A stretch of DNA of 64,000 nt from positions 1,922,001-1,986,000 of the forward strand of contig NZ_CP107008.1 in assembly GCF_025725685.1 (NCBI RefSeq). The letters run 5' to 3'. Under the pieces are notes generated by a model, which ran no database searches, was not told where the DNA came from, and worked only from the letters and a program-made list of their open reading frames with translations. Shown here in pieces: positions 50,736 through 59,524 of this stretch (the stretch's first letter is position 1; the number at the start of each line of letters is the position of its first letter). The position numbers were made by a program, and so were the translations under genes. This DNA is from Halomonas sp. M4R1S46 (GTDB lineage: Bacteria > Pseudomonadota > Gammaproteobacteria > Pseudomonadales > Halomonadaceae).

Positions 50736-51284
50736 ATGCAACTCAAGCCCTATGTCCGCTCTCTGGCCGTCGCCGTGTCGCTGGCCTTCGTGGCCGGCTG
50801 TTCCAGCGGTGGCGGCACCCAGGAGGGATCCATGGATGGCATCGCGGGCGGCAACGGCGCCGGTGGCGCCGGTGGCGCCGGCGGCGCTGGCACCAGCGGT
50901 CAGGTGAGTGGCAGCGGTCTGGGCGAGGGCGCCGGCCAGATGGCCGGTGCGCGGATCCCCGAGGTGCGCACCATCTACTTCGCCTACGACAGCGATGCGA
51001 TCCGCCCCGAGTTCCAGTCCGTGCTCGAGTCCCACGCCCAGTTCCTGCGTGGCAACCCGGACGCCAGCGTCGTGCTGCAGGGCCACACCGACGAGCGCGG
51101 CACCCGCGAGTACAATCTCGCGCTGGGCGAGCGTCGTGCCGGTGCCGTGGAACGCTTCCTGAGCGTGCAGGGTGTCTCGCCGTCCCAGGTGGAGGTCGTC
51201 AGCTACGGCGAAGAGCGCCCGGCGGCCCGCGGCGGCAACGAGGAGACCTATGCCCAGAACCGTCGGGTCGTCTTCGCCTACTGA
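50736..51284 (+). CDS. pal: Peptidoglycan-associated lipoprotein Pal
   Basis: A 182-residue outer-membrane lipoprotein. The lipobox is FVAGC (cysteine about residue 22), followed by a Gly-rich linker of GGAG repeats and the OmpA-like domain with IYFAYDSD, GHTDERGTREYN and ALGERRAGAV, which bind peptidoglycan. The start with AAGGAG upstream is chosen over an ATG 24 nt earlier that overlaps the tolB stop. Confidence 0.96.
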   Translation: MQLKPYVRSLAVAVSLAFVAGCSSGGGTQEGSMDGIAGGNGAGGAGGAGGAGTSGQVSGSGLGEGAGQMAGARIPEVRTIYFAYDSDAIRPEFQSVLESHAQFLRGNPDASVVLQGHTDERGTREYNLALGERRAGAVERFLSVQGVSPSQVEVVSYGEERPAARGGNEETYAQNRRVVFAY

Positions 51285-51321
51285 GCCTGAGCCCGGCTTC
51301 AACCTCGACAGGGAGCAAGCG

Positions 51322-52122
51322 ATGACAGAGGGTCTGAAACGACTGTGCAAGGCGGGGGCCCTGGGCCTCCCGTTGGTCCTGGCGGTGCCTGCCCTGGCCC
51401 AGCAGCCGGTGGTGGAGGACCTCACCGGCGGCTCCGGCGGTGGCAGCTTCTACGAGCAGGCGACCACCCGCGAGGAGGCGGGGGGGCGTCTGCTGCTGTT
51501 CAACGAGGTGCAGCGCAACCAGGAAGAACTCCGCCAGCTGCGGGGTCAGGTGGAGGAACTGCGTTACCAGCTGGAACAGCTGCGCCGACAGACCCGCCAG
51601 CAGTACATGGATATCGAGGACCGCCTGGCCACGGGTGGCCCCGCCATGTCGGCCGGCGGCAGTCGCGGCCCGCAGGACGCGGCCGCGGGCGGAGACACCG
51701 CGGCCGAACCGACCGGCCAGCAAGCGTCGTCCGGTGGCGGCGATGCCGCGGCCCGCTCCGATTATCAGGCCGCCTTCGCCAAGGTCCAGGCACGCGAGTT
51801 CACGGCGGCCACCCAGGCCTTCGAGGCCTTCGTCGCCGAGTATCCCGACAGCCAGCTGACCGGCAATGCCTACTACTGGCTGGGCGAGCTGCATTCCGCG
51901 GCCTCCGAGCTGGAGCCGGCCGAGGCGGCCTTCCGTCGCGTCCTCGAGGACTTCCCCGACAGCAACAAGGTCCCGGATGCCCTCTACAAGCTGGGGCTGC
52001 TGAAGGCGCGCCAGGGCGAGCCGGATGCCAGCCGCGAGCTGCTCGAGCGGGTGCGTGACCAGTACCCGGACAGCAGTGCCGCCAGCCTCGCCGGCGACTT
52101 CCTGCGCCAGTCGGGCAACTAG
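51322..52122 (+). CDS. cpoB: Cell-division coordinator CpoB (YbgF)
   Basis: A 266-residue periplasmic protein. A signal peptide ends near PALAQQ (residue 25), then comes a trimerising coiled coil (about 55-110), a Gly/Ser/Ala linker, and TPR repeats (FVAEYPDSQLTGNAYYWLGE and EDFPDSNKVPDALYKLGLL). CpoB coordinates Tol-Pal with peptidoglycan synthesis by PBP1B. The start follows GGGAGCAAGCG. It is the last typical gene of the tol-pal operon. Confidence 0.95.
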   Translation: MTEGLKRLCKAGALGLPLVLAVPALAQQPVVEDLTGGSGGGSFYEQATTREEAGGRLLLFNEVQRNQEELRQLRGQVEELRYQLEQLRRQTRQQYMDIEDRLATGGPAMSAGGSRGPQDAAAGGDTAAEPTGQQASSGGGDAAARSDYQAAFAKVQAREFTAATQAFEAFVAEYPDSQLTGNAYYWLGELHSAASELEPAEAAFRRVLEDFPDSNKVPDALYKLGLLKARQGEPDASRELLERVRDQYPDSSAASLAGDFLRQSGN

Positions 52123-52132
52123 AGGAGCCGTG

Positions 52133-52894
52133 ATGCGCTGCAAGATCGACTATGCCCCGCCCGGCGACCTGCTCGCCGATCGAGTGATCCTGGTGACCGG
52201 GGCCGGCGACGGCATCGGGCGGGCCGCCGCGCTGAGCTTCGCCCGGCATGGCGCCACGGTGATCCTGCTGGGCCGGACCATCGCCAAGCTGGAGGCGGTC
52301 TACGACGAGATCGAGGCCGAGGGCCTGCCGCAGCCGGCGATCTTTCCCCTCAACTTCGAGGGCGCCAGCCTCAAGGACTTCCATGACATGGCCGAGACCC
52401 TGGACAAGGAATTCGGCCGGCTCGACGGCATCCTGCACAACGCCGGCCTGCTGGGCCGCATCACCCCCTTCGAGCAGTACAACCCCGAGCTCTGGGAACA
52501 GGTGATGCAGGTCAACATCAACGGCCCGATCTGGATGACCCAGGCGCTGTTGCCGTTGCTGACCGCCTCCAGGGATGCTTCGGTGATCTTCACCTCTTCC
52601 TCGGTGGGCCGTCGCGGTCGCGCCTACTGGGGCGCCTATGCGGTCTCGAAGTTCGCCACCGAGGGCTTCGTCGAGGTGCTGGCCGATGAGGTCGAGCACC
52701 TGGGCAGCCTGAGGGTCAACAGCCTCAATCCCGGCGCCACCCGCACCGCCATGCGCAAGAGCGCCTATCCGGCGGAGGACCCGATGACCCTGCGCACCGC
52801 GGAAGACATCATGCCGACCTACCTGTGGCTGATGGGCCCCGACAGCCGCGGACACAATGGCGAGCAGTTCGATGCCCAGCCGCCCAAGGCCTGA
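52133..52894 (+). CDS. yciK: YciK-type short-chain dehydrogenase
   Basis: A 253-residue SDR with TGAGDGIGRAAAL, HNAGLLGR, serine in TSSSVGRRGRAYWGAY and the catalytic YAVSK. YciK proteins are found near mupP/gph and ubiG in pseudomonads; the substrate is not established. Here the mupP-ubiG pair is on the other strand and separated by the 1.1-kb accessory segment. AGAGGAGCCGTG gives a strong ribosome-binding site. Confidence 0.88.
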   Translation: MRCKIDYAPPGDLLADRVILVTGAGDGIGRAAALSFARHGATVILLGRTIAKLEAVYDEIEAEGLPQPAIFPLNFEGASLKDFHDMAETLDKEFGRLDGILHNAGLLGRITPFEQYNPELWEQVMQVNINGPIWMTQALLPLLTASRDASVIFTSSSVGRRGRAYWGAYAVSKFATEGFVEVLADEVEHLGSLRVNSLNPGATRTAMRKSAYPAEDPMTLRTAEDIMPTYLWLMGPDSRGHNGEQFDAQPPKA

Positions 52895-52948
52895 CGGTCC
52901 TGCGTCACCTGGTATGTCTTCGCCGCTTGCCGCGCTGCGCCCCCGCCA

Positions 52949-53512
52949 TTACTTGTCGGGATCAGTCTTGTCGGGATGGGCGGTGGGCAAGCCGTGTTCG
53001 GGGGGCGTGCTCTCACCCTCTTCGTGATTGTCACGGCGCGCGCGGGGTTCTTTATAGGCAAGAGGGTCTCCCCTGGCAGCGCCGCACTTGTACTCAACGA
53101 TGCCCGGCGGCGTATAGCAGGGTCTTATGGTGTTGCGGAGGGTGGAGACATCTTCGCTACTGATCAGGCCCACGCGACTATCGATAAGGGCAATATGGGC
53201 GACGAGGCGACCTTCGTATGTCCAGCAGCGCTGTGGAACTTCTGAGACCCGCCAGTGACGGCCCTGCCAGTGCGCGGAGCCGTCCTGCTCGAGCCGCAAC
53301 GCCTCCAGGGGCATCAAGGCCTGGAAGAGACGGCTGTTGAGCACCGGTCCTGTCTGACCGATGCCGAGGCCGCCTCGATACTCTCCTTTGGCCAGTGCCT
53401 CGATGACGGCCCAGCGTCTCTGATCGCACTGCAGGGTACCGACTCCACAGAGATGCAGTATGTCGTCATCGATCTGCTTGATGACCCAGACTCGGATCGG
53501 AGCCCTGCCCAG
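52949..53512 (-). pseudogene. Unrecognised ORF fragment in frame after an amber codon
   Basis: A 187-codon open frame directly continuing the zinc-ribbon ORF frame after its TAG at 53513. It has no ATG near its beginning; a GTG at 53344 is the first reasonable start. The translation looks protein-like in the middle (QRRWAVIEALAKGEYRGG, then WQGRHWRVSEVPQRCW) and ends in a charged, Pro-rich tail with two near-identical HPDKTDPDK halves. It is no family I know. Either the two ORFs were one protein interrupted by a nonsense change, or this is an independent decayed gene. Confidence 0.4.
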
Positions 53513-53815
53513 CTATTTCAACAGTGTCGATATCGGCCCTGGGTGGGCGGGCGAGCAATAGCCGGCATTGGCCTCTGCCGGTCGTTCTGAGGGCATGCTG
53601 ACGGGAGGGCCTGGCTCACCCGGATGAGAAGGGAGCGAATCCTGCTGGGCGTCGCGACGCATGGTCTCAGCCGCTGTAAGAGCCTCATCCCGGTTGACAC
53701 TGGCCCCGCAATCGATGCAGGAATAGCGGTGAGGGCGCCTGACAAGGCGTTTCCAGAGAGGACGTCGGAGTTTGACGACGCTAAAGCTCTCGCAGTGCGG
53801 GCAGCGCTTCCTCAT
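53513..53815 (-). CDS. Small zinc-ribbon protein of unknown function
   Basis: A 100-residue protein starting MRKRCPHCES with a second pair in YSCIDCG, 25 residues apart, forming a CxxC-CxxC zinc ribbon separated by a basic stretch (LRRPLWKRLVRRPHR). The rest is Ser/Pro-rich and unstructured-looking. The ATG at 53815 follows GAGGTAGGCG. It ends at a TAG after which the same frame stays open. Codon use and GC differ from the flanking housekeeping genes, suggesting acquisition. Nucleic-acid binding is possible but unproven. Confidence 0.5.
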   Translation of the reverse strand: MRKRCPHCESFSVVKLRRPLWKRLVRRPHRYSCIDCGASVNRDEALTAAETMRRDAQQDSLPSHPGEPGPPVSMPSERPAEANAGYCSPAHPGPISTLLK

Positions 53816-53974
53816 CACGCCTACCTCGTGGAACACCCTGATCGCAGACATGGCACAAGCGGTGGACGCTTCCACGTCGCTGTACAGGAAGCCCCCGGGG
53901 CTCGGCTTGAGCATGTCTTGTATTGTCGCTCTCCCTCGGCCTGACCGCCAGGCATCAGGGTGATGGGGATGCCC

Positions 53975-54637
53975 TCAGTGCCCGAGCAGTGCCGCTACCA
54001 GCGCCTCGGCGGTGTCGAACCACAGGTCGGCCGGCCACTGCCGGTAGTCGTCCTCTTCCTCGAGATAGCCATAGCCCACCGCCACGGCGGTCATGCCGGC
54101 GGCCCGGGCGGCCTGCATGTCGCGCACGTGGTCGCCGATGTACCAGCAGGCCGTGGCCGCGACGGCGAGTCGGCGGGCGGCCTCGTGGAGGGGGGCCGGA
54201 TCGGGCTTCTTCACCGGCAGGTCATCGGCGCAGAGCAGCGTTCCCGGCGCCAGGCCCAGCTCGCGGACCAGCGGGGCGGCATAGGCGCGGGGCTTGTTGG
54301 TGACGATGCCCCAGGGGCGACCGGTGCCGCTCCAGCCGGCCAGCAGGCGCTCGAGGGGCGGAAAGACGCGGCTGTCCACGGCCACCGCCTCCCCATAGGC
54401 CGCCAGCAGGAAGTCGCGGGCCGCCTGGTGCTCGGGATGTGCCTTGTCGAGGCCGAGGGCCAGGGTCACCAGGGCACTGCCGCCGTTGGACACCTGGGCG
54501 CGGATCACCGGGTAGGGCAGGGCCGACAAGCCGTGATGGGCACGCAGGGCGTTGGTGGCCCGGGCCAGGTCCGGCGCGGTATCCACCAGGGTGCCATCGA
54601 GGTCGAAGAGCAGGGCCGAAGGGAGGGGCGAGCTCAT
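53975..54637 (-). CDS. HAD phosphatase of the Gph/MupP type
   Basis: A 220-residue haloacid-dehalogenase phosphatase. Motif I is LFDLDGTLVDT, motif II VTNKP, motif III KKPDP and motif IV GDHVRDMQAAR. Its ATG overlaps the ubiG stop by 4 nt, the arrangement of mupP in pseudomonads, where it dephosphorylates N-acetylmuramate 6-phosphate in peptidoglycan recycling. Phosphoglycolate phosphatase is the alternative. Sequence alone does not decide, but context favours MupP. Confidence 0.82.
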   Translation of the reverse strand: MSSPLPSALLFDLDGTLVDTAPDLARATNALRAHHGLSALPYPVIRAQVSNGGSALVTLALGLDKAHPEHQAARDFLLAAYGEAVAVDSRVFPPLERLLAGWSGTGRPWGIVTNKPRAYAAPLVRELGLAPGTLLCADDLPVKKPDPAPLHEAARRLAVAATACWYIGDHVRDMQAARAAGMTAVAVGYGYLEEEDDYRQWPADLWFDTAEALVAALLGH

Positions 54638-55359
54638 GTCGTCTCCCGGCGACAGTGCATCAGGTAGTTGACCGAGACATCGGTCGCCGACAGGCGATAG
54701 CGACGGGTCAGGGGCTGGTAGGTCAGGCCGCTCTGCTCGCACACCGCGAGCCCCGCCTCGCGGCACCAGGCGGCGAGTTCCGAGGGGCGGATGAACTTGG
54801 CGTAGTCATGGGTGCCCCGCGGCAGCATACGCAGCAGGTATTCGGCCCCCAGCACCGCCAGGGCGTAGGCCTTGGGGTTGCGGTTCAGGGTCGAGAAGAA
54901 TACCTGGCCGCCGGGCTTGACCAGCCGGGTGCAGGCGCGCACCACGGACGCCGGATCGGGGACGTGCTCGAGCATTTCCAGGCAGGTCACCACCTCGAAT
55001 TCGCCGGGGTGGGCCTCGGCCATTTCCTCCACGCTGACGCGCCGGTACTCCACCGCCACGCCGGCCTCCGCGGCGTGCAGGCGGGCCACGGCCAGGGGCG
55101 CCTCGCCCAGGTCGATGCCCGTGACCTCGGCCCCGCGATGGGCCATGGCCTCGGCGAGGATGCCCCCGCCACAGCCCACGTCGATCACCCGGCGTCCCGC
55201 CAGGCCCGAGCGCGCATCGATGAAGTCGAGACGCAGGGGATTGATGTCGTGCAGCGGCTTGAACTCGCCGTCCTTGTCCCACCAGCGGTCGGCCAGGGCC
55301 TCGAACTTGGCGATTTCCGCCTGGTCGACATTGCCCGGTTGCGACTGGCTTGCCGTCAT
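54634..55359 (-). CDS. ubiG: Ubiquinone biosynthesis O-methyltransferase
   Basis: A 241-residue class I SAM methyltransferase. FEALADRWWDKDGEFKPLH at the N-terminus, the SAM motif VIDVGCGGGILAEAMA, CLEMLEHVPDP and FSTLNRNPKAY are characteristic of UbiG. It carries out both O-methylations of ubiquinone synthesis at the membrane surface. It is divergent from galU and translationally coupled to the downstream phosphatase. Confidence 0.96.
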   Translation of the reverse strand: MTASQSQPGNVDQAEIAKFEALADRWWDKDGEFKPLHDINPLRLDFIDARSGLAGRRVIDVGCGGGILAEAMAHRGAEVTGIDLGEAPLAVARLHAAEAGVAVEYRRVSVEEMAEAHPGEFEVVTCLEMLEHVPDPASVVRACTRLVKPGGQVFFSTLNRNPKAYALAVLGAEYLLRMLPRGTHDYAKFIRPSELAAWCREAGLAVCEQSGLTYQPLTRRYRLSATDVSVNYLMHCRRETT

Positions 55360-55506
55360 CTCTCGTCTCCGTAGGTGTCGCCGCGCTGCCACGCTGGCAG
55401 GTTCGGCCTCGATCGGTATCATGTCTATTCTACGCATTCCCGGGACCGCATTCCCATCGTCCTGGCCCCGGGACCCATTCGGCACTGAGATGACAGGGAC
55501 CGCACC

Positions 55507-56397
55507 ATGATCCGCAAGGCAGTTTTGCCCGTCGCCGGCTTCGGAACTCGTTGCCTGCCCGCCTCGAAGGCGATTCCCAAGGAAATGATCACCATCGTCG
55601 ATCGACCGGTGATCCAGTACGTGGTGCAGGAGGCCGTCGAGGCCGGGATCCGCGATATCGTGCTGGTGACGCATGGCAGCAAGAGTGCCATCGAGAACCA
55701 TTTCGACAAGCATTTCGAGCTCGAGGCCAGCCTCGAGGCCAAGGGCAAGGACGAGCTGCTCGAGGAGCTGCGCTCGATCGTGCCCGACGACGTCAATATC
55801 ATCAGCGTGCGCCAGGCCGAGCCCCTGGGCCTCGGCCACGCGGTGCTCTGCGCCCGCCCCGTGATCGGCGACCACGAGCCCTTCGCCGTGCTGCTGCCCG
55901 ACGTGCTGGTCGACGGCATCGGCCTCGAGCGCAACGACCTGGCGGGCATGCTCGAGGCCTTCGAGCAGACCGGTCACAGCCAGCTGATGGTGGAGGAGGT
56001 CCCCCATGAACTGGTCTACAAGTACGGCATCGTCGCCCCCCAGGGCGAGCCGCCTGCGCCGGGCGGGTTCTGCCCGCTGGCCGGCGTCGTCGAGAAGCCG
56101 ACGGTGGAGGAGGCGCCCTCCGACCTGGCGGTGATCGGGCGCTACGTGCTGCCGGGTCGGATCTTCCCGCTGCTCGCCGAGACCGCGCCCGGGGCCGGCA
56201 ACGAGATCCAGCTGACCGATGCCATCGAGACCCTGCGCCGCGAAGAGGGCGTGGATGCCTGGCGCATGCGCGGTCGCACCTATGACTGCGGCCATCAACT
56301 CGGCTACCTGGAGGCCATTCTCGCCTATGGCCGCCGCCACCCGCGCTATGGCCAGGGCTTCCGCGAGCTGCTGAGCCGCTACAGCCACGAGGACTGA
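55507..56397 (+). CDS. galU: UTP-glucose-1-phosphate uridylyltransferase
   Basis: A 296-residue nucleotidyltransferase starting AVLPVAGFGTRCLPASKAIPKEM in two blocks, with DRPVIQYVV, and EKP and ETDAIE-like sugar-site segments. It makes UDP-glucose from UTP and glucose-1-phosphate for envelope glycans. Only 3 nt separate it from the Ugd-like gene, so the pair is an operon. Length and motifs are normal. Confidence 0.95.
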   Translation: MIRKAVLPVAGFGTRCLPASKAIPKEMITIVDRPVIQYVVQEAVEAGIRDIVLVTHGSKSAIENHFDKHFELEASLEAKGKDELLEELRSIVPDDVNIISVRQAEPLGLGHAVLCARPVIGDHEPFAVLLPDVLVDGIGLERNDLAGMLEAFEQTGHSQLMVEEVPHELVYKYGIVAPQGEPPAPGGFCPLAGVVEKPTVEEAPSDLAVIGRYVLPGRIFPLLAETAPGAGNEIQLTDAIETLRREEGVDAWRMRGRTYDCGHQLGYLEAILAYGRRHPRYGQGFRELLSRYSHED

Positions 56398-56400
56398 GCC

Positions 56401-57690
56401 ATGCGTGTACTGGTACACGGCAGTGAACTCGCCGCGGCCACGGCCGCGGCGGCCCTGTCCTGGGTCGGACACAGCGTGGTCTGGCGGCCTCATGCCAGCG
56501 AGGACTGGACCACCCTGACGAAGAGCGGCTGGCTGACCAGCGAGCCGCAGCTCAAGGAGCGCCTCGAGGAGGCCGTGACCACGGGGCACCTGCGCATTCT
56601 CGCGGCGGACGAGACCCCGGACGAGGGGGCCGCCTTCGACGTGCTGTGGCTGGCCCTGTCGCCGGAGCAGCGTGGCGACGCCGCCGAGGCGGTGGCGCAG
56701 GCGAGTGCCGCGCTGTCCCCCGAGGCGGTGCTGATCAACAACTCGACCTTTCCGGTCGGCGATACCGACCAGCTCGAAGCCGGCTTCGGCGGGCGCCATG
56801 CGGTGGCGCTGGCCGACCTGCTCGAGGAAGGTCGCGCCTGGGAGGCCTTCACCCGCCCATCTCGCTGGCTGCTGGGCTGCGATGACGATGCCGCCGAGCA
56901 TCAGGTACGCGAGCTGTTGCGTGCCTTCAATCGCCGCCGCGAAGTGTTCCAGCGGATGCCGCGCCGGGCGGCGGAGCTGACCAAGCTGGCCATCAACGGC
57001 ATGCTGGCCACCCGCATCAGCTACATGAACGAGATCGCCGGCCTGGCCGATTCCCTCGGCGTGGATGTCGAGCATGTCCGGCAGGGGATGGGGGCCGATA
57101 CCCGGATCGGCTACGAGTACCTGTACCCCGGTTGCGGCTTCGGCGGCCCGAACTTTTCCCGGGACCTGATGCGCCTGGCCGACGTGCAGTCGGCCAGCGG
57201 CCGGCACTCGGCGCTGCTCGACCAGGTCGTCGATATCAACGAGCACAAGAAGGAAACCCTGTTCCGCAAGCTCTGGGCGCATTACCACGGCCGGCTGGAG
57301 GGGCGGGTGGTCGCGATCTGGGGAGCGGCCTTCAAGCCGGGCACGGCGCGTATCGACCACGCCCCGGTACTGACCCTGCTGCGCGCCCTCTGGGCCCAGG
57401 GGGTGCGGGTCCGGCTACACGATCCGGCGGCCGTCGGCGCCCTGCGCGAGCGCCTCGGCGAGCATCCGCTGCTCGAGCTGTTCGATGGCGATCCCTTCGA
57501 GGCCAGTGAAGGGGCCGACGCCCTGATGCTGGTGACCGAGTGGAAGGCCTACTGGAATCCCGACTGGCCCCGCCTGGCGGGGCAGTTGACCGGTCGCCTG
57601 CTGTTGGACGGGCGCAACATCTACGATCCGGCCCACGTGGCCTCCATGGGCCTGCACTATCGCGGGATCGGCCGCCGCGCGGATCCCTGA
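56401..57690 (+). CDS. UDP-glucose dehydrogenase homologue lacking the catalytic cysteine
   Basis: A 429-residue protein of the UDP-glucose/GDP-mannose dehydrogenase family by length, order and context behind galU. The central TKLAINGMLATRISYMNE and the C-terminal FKPGTARIDHAPV and LLLDGRNIYDP match Ugd. But the active-site stretch GFGGSCFPKD reads GFGGPNFSRD, replacing the nucleophilic cysteine by asparagine, and the N-terminal NAD motif GxGYVG reads GSELAA. The Lys and Asp catalytic partners remain. The frame is intact with normal codon use, so it is under selection, probably for another or non-catalytic role. Confidence 0.85.
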   Translation: MRVLVHGSELAAATAAAALSWVGHSVVWRPHASEDWTTLTKSGWLTSEPQLKERLEEAVTTGHLRILAADETPDEGAAFDVLWLALSPEQRGDAAEAVAQASAALSPEAVLINNSTFPVGDTDQLEAGFGGRHAVALADLLEEGRAWEAFTRPSRWLLGCDDDAAEHQVRELLRAFNRRREVFQRMPRRAAELTKLAINGMLATRISYMNEIAGLADSLGVDVEHVRQGMGADTRIGYEYLYPGCGFGGPNFSRDLMRLADVQSASGRHSALLDQVVDINEHKKETLFRKLWAHYHGRLEGRVVAIWGAAFKPGTARIDHAPVLTLLRALWAQGVRVRLHDPAAVGALRERLGEHPLLELFDGDPFEASEGADALMLVTEWKAYWNPDWPRLAGQLTGRLLLDGRNIYDPAHVASMGLHYRGIGRRADP

Positions 57691-57702
57691 GTCCAGCGCC
57701 AG

Positions 57703-57746
57703 GCAAACGAGACGGCCCCGCCATATGGCGGGGCCGTCTCGTTTGC
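57703..57746. terminator. 44-bp perfect palindrome, bidirectional terminator
   Basis: A perfect 22+22 bp palindrome starting GCAAACGAGACGGCC and ending GGCCGTCTCGTTTGC, followed by ATTTCCC, between the convergent Ugd-like gene and sodB. It should terminate in both directions. Confidence 0.8.
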
Positions 57747-57757
57747 ATTTCCCTGGC

Positions 57758-57779
57758 GCCGTGCCCGAACGGGCACGGC
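57758..57779 (-). terminator. Second hairpin downstream of sodB
   Basis: GCCGTGCCCG-AA-CGGGCACGGC, a perfect 10-bp stem 8 nt past the sodB stop on the minus strand, directly before the larger palindrome. Confidence 0.6.
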
Positions 57780-57787
57780 GCACCGGA

Positions 57788-58366
57788 TCAGCTGAAGTTC
57801 TGGGCGACGAAGTCCCAGTTGATCAGGTTCCAGATGTTCTCCAGGTACTTCGGACGCGCGTTGCGGTAGTCGATGTAGTAGGCATGCTCCCACACATCGA
57901 TGGTCATCAGCGGCGTCTGGTCGTGGGCCACCGGAGTGTCGGCGTTGCTGGTGTTGACGATGTCGACGCCGCCGTCGTCGGTCTTGATCAGCCAGGTCCA
58001 GCCGGAGCCGAAGTTGCCCGCGGCCTGGGTGTTGAAGGTCTCCTTGAACTTGTCGAAGGAGCCGAACTTGGCGTTGATGGCGTCGGCCAAGGCGCCGGTG
58101 GGCTCACCGCCACCGTTGGGCGACAGGCAGTGCCAGTAGAAGGTGTGGTTCCAGACCTGGGCCGCCTGGTTGAACAGCCCGCCGGAAGAGGTCTTGATGA
58201 TCTCCTCGAGGGACTTGTTGGCGTTGTCGGTGCCGTCGGTCAGCTCGTTGAGCTTGTTGACGTAGGCCTGGTGGTGCTTGCCGTAGTGGTACTCGAGGGT
58301 CTCGGCGGAGATGTGCGGTTCCAGCGCGTTCTTCTCGTACGGCAGTGCGGGTAGTTCGAATGCCAT
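57788..58366 (-). CDS. sodB: Iron superoxide dismutase
   Basis: A 192-residue Fe/Mn-SOD family enzyme. Metal ligands are the histidine in LEYHYGKHH, the histidine in QVWNHTFYW, and DVWEHAYYIDY (Asp and His). The GGGEPTG segment and length indicate the iron type. It removes superoxide in the cytoplasm. A strong AGGAGAAACGAA ribosome-binding site precedes it. Fur or small-RNA regulation is usual but no site was verified. Confidence 0.96.
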   Translation of the reverse strand: MAFELPALPYEKNALEPHISAETLEYHYGKHHQAYVNKLNELTDGTDNANKSLEEIIKTSSGGLFNQAAQVWNHTFYWHCLSPNGGGEPTGALADAINAKFGSFDKFKETFNTQAAGNFGSGWTWLIKTDDGGVDIVNTSNADTPVAHDQTPLMTIDVWEHAYYIDYRNARPKYLENIWNLINWDFVAQNFS

Positions 58367-58640
58367 TTCGTTTCTCCTCGTCGTCAGCGTTGCGGGTCGG
58401 CGACCCATGATGCGGTGATGCACGACGGAGATTCAAGGTCTCGTCGGCCTCCGTTGGCCGCGCCCCGTTCGCTCCGTCGATAAAAAACCTTACACTATCA
58501 GCATGCTGTGCCAGCCACCACGGCATCATATCACTCGGGTCCGGGACCGCCAATTCCGATCGTCGTACTCGGACTTGTGGTAGCGTCGCCCCCCCCTAGG
58601 CCGGCCGGAAGCCGTCACCGCACTGAGCAAGGAGAACGTC

Positions 58641-59495
58641 ATGGCAGAGCGCCCGGAAGACAGCCGGTTCCCCCGACCGATCGTTCCGGACCCCGATGCC
58701 AGCCTGTCCGGGCATCGGCATCACGGCGCGCCGCCTGCCCGTCTCTGGCCGCTGTGGCTGCTGATCCTGCTGTTGGTGCTGGCCCTGGCCGCCCTGGCCG
58801 CGGCGGGGTGGATGGAGCGACAGCGCGTCGAGCAGCGCCTCGCCCGGCTGGGCGGCGAGGTCTCCAACGTGCATGCCCGCTTCGACGCCGAGGCAGGCCG
58901 GGACGAGGCGCTGGACGCGATCCGGGAGCGCCTCGCCACCCTGGACGGCCTGGAGGAGCGTCTCGACGAGCGGCGCGAGACCCGGCTGACGGCCTGGGAG
59001 GAGGAGCACCTGACGCCGCTGACCGAGGCGCAGGCGGAGCTCGAGGCGCGCCTCGCCACCCTCGAGGAGGACGGCGAGGTGCGAGACACCACCCTCGAGG
59101 CCGTTCGCACCTCCCTGGACGCCCTGGAGCGCGCCGGCCAGGAGGGCCGCGCGGCCCTGCGCGAGCGCCTGGCGACCCTCGCGGAGGGCCGGCAGGCGAC
59201 CCAGTCGCGTCTGGCGAGTCTGGAAGGGGATCGCCGCGCGACCCGGTCGCGCCTGGCGGGGCTGCAGGCGCGACTCGAGGAGCATGCCGACCGCGCCGAC
59301 TCTCGCCTCGACGCCCTGGGGGAAGACATGACCGCCCTCGGCAACGAGGTTGAAGCCCTGACGGGGGCGGGGGAAGATACCCGGGGACGGGTCGCCTCGC
59401 TGGAGGCGCGCCTCGCCGACATGCAGACCGAGCTACGCGATCTCCGCCAGTCCCAGCTGGCCCTGAATGCCCAACTCGAGGCCCTCCGGGAGTGA
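58641..59495 (+). CDS. Membrane-anchored coiled-coil protein of unknown function
   Basis: A 284-residue protein. A Pro-rich cytoplasmic N-terminus is followed by one membrane helix (about 36-60, LLILLLVLALAALAAAG) and a long heptad-rich coiled coil to the end, rich in LxxL-ERL and DLR segments. I do not recognise a family. A cell-envelope scaffolding role is plausible. It lies 29 nt upstream of tamA on the same strand, so co-expression with the TAM complex is likely. Confidence 0.75.
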   Translation: MAERPEDSRFPRPIVPDPDASLSGHRHHGAPPARLWPLWLLILLLVLALAALAAAGWMERQRVEQRLARLGGEVSNVHARFDAEAGRDEALDAIRERLATLDGLEERLDERRETRLTAWEEEHLTPLTEAQAELEARLATLEEDGEVRDTTLEAVRTSLDALERAGQEGRAALRERLATLAEGRQATQSRLASLEGDRRATRSRLAGLQARLEEHADRADSRLDALGEDMTALGNEVEALTGAGEDTRGRVASLEARLADMQTELRDLRQSQLALNAQLEALRE

Positions 59496-59524
59496 CAGGA
59501 CGTCCGCCAGGAACCCATTGCCCT

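Noticed and set aside
52976..53590. Plus-strand ORFs of 89 and 111 codons in the accessory insert
   Set aside because: They lack ribosome-binding sites and recognisable domains, and lie opposite the minus-strand zinc-ribbon and companion frame, whose protein-like composition is stronger.
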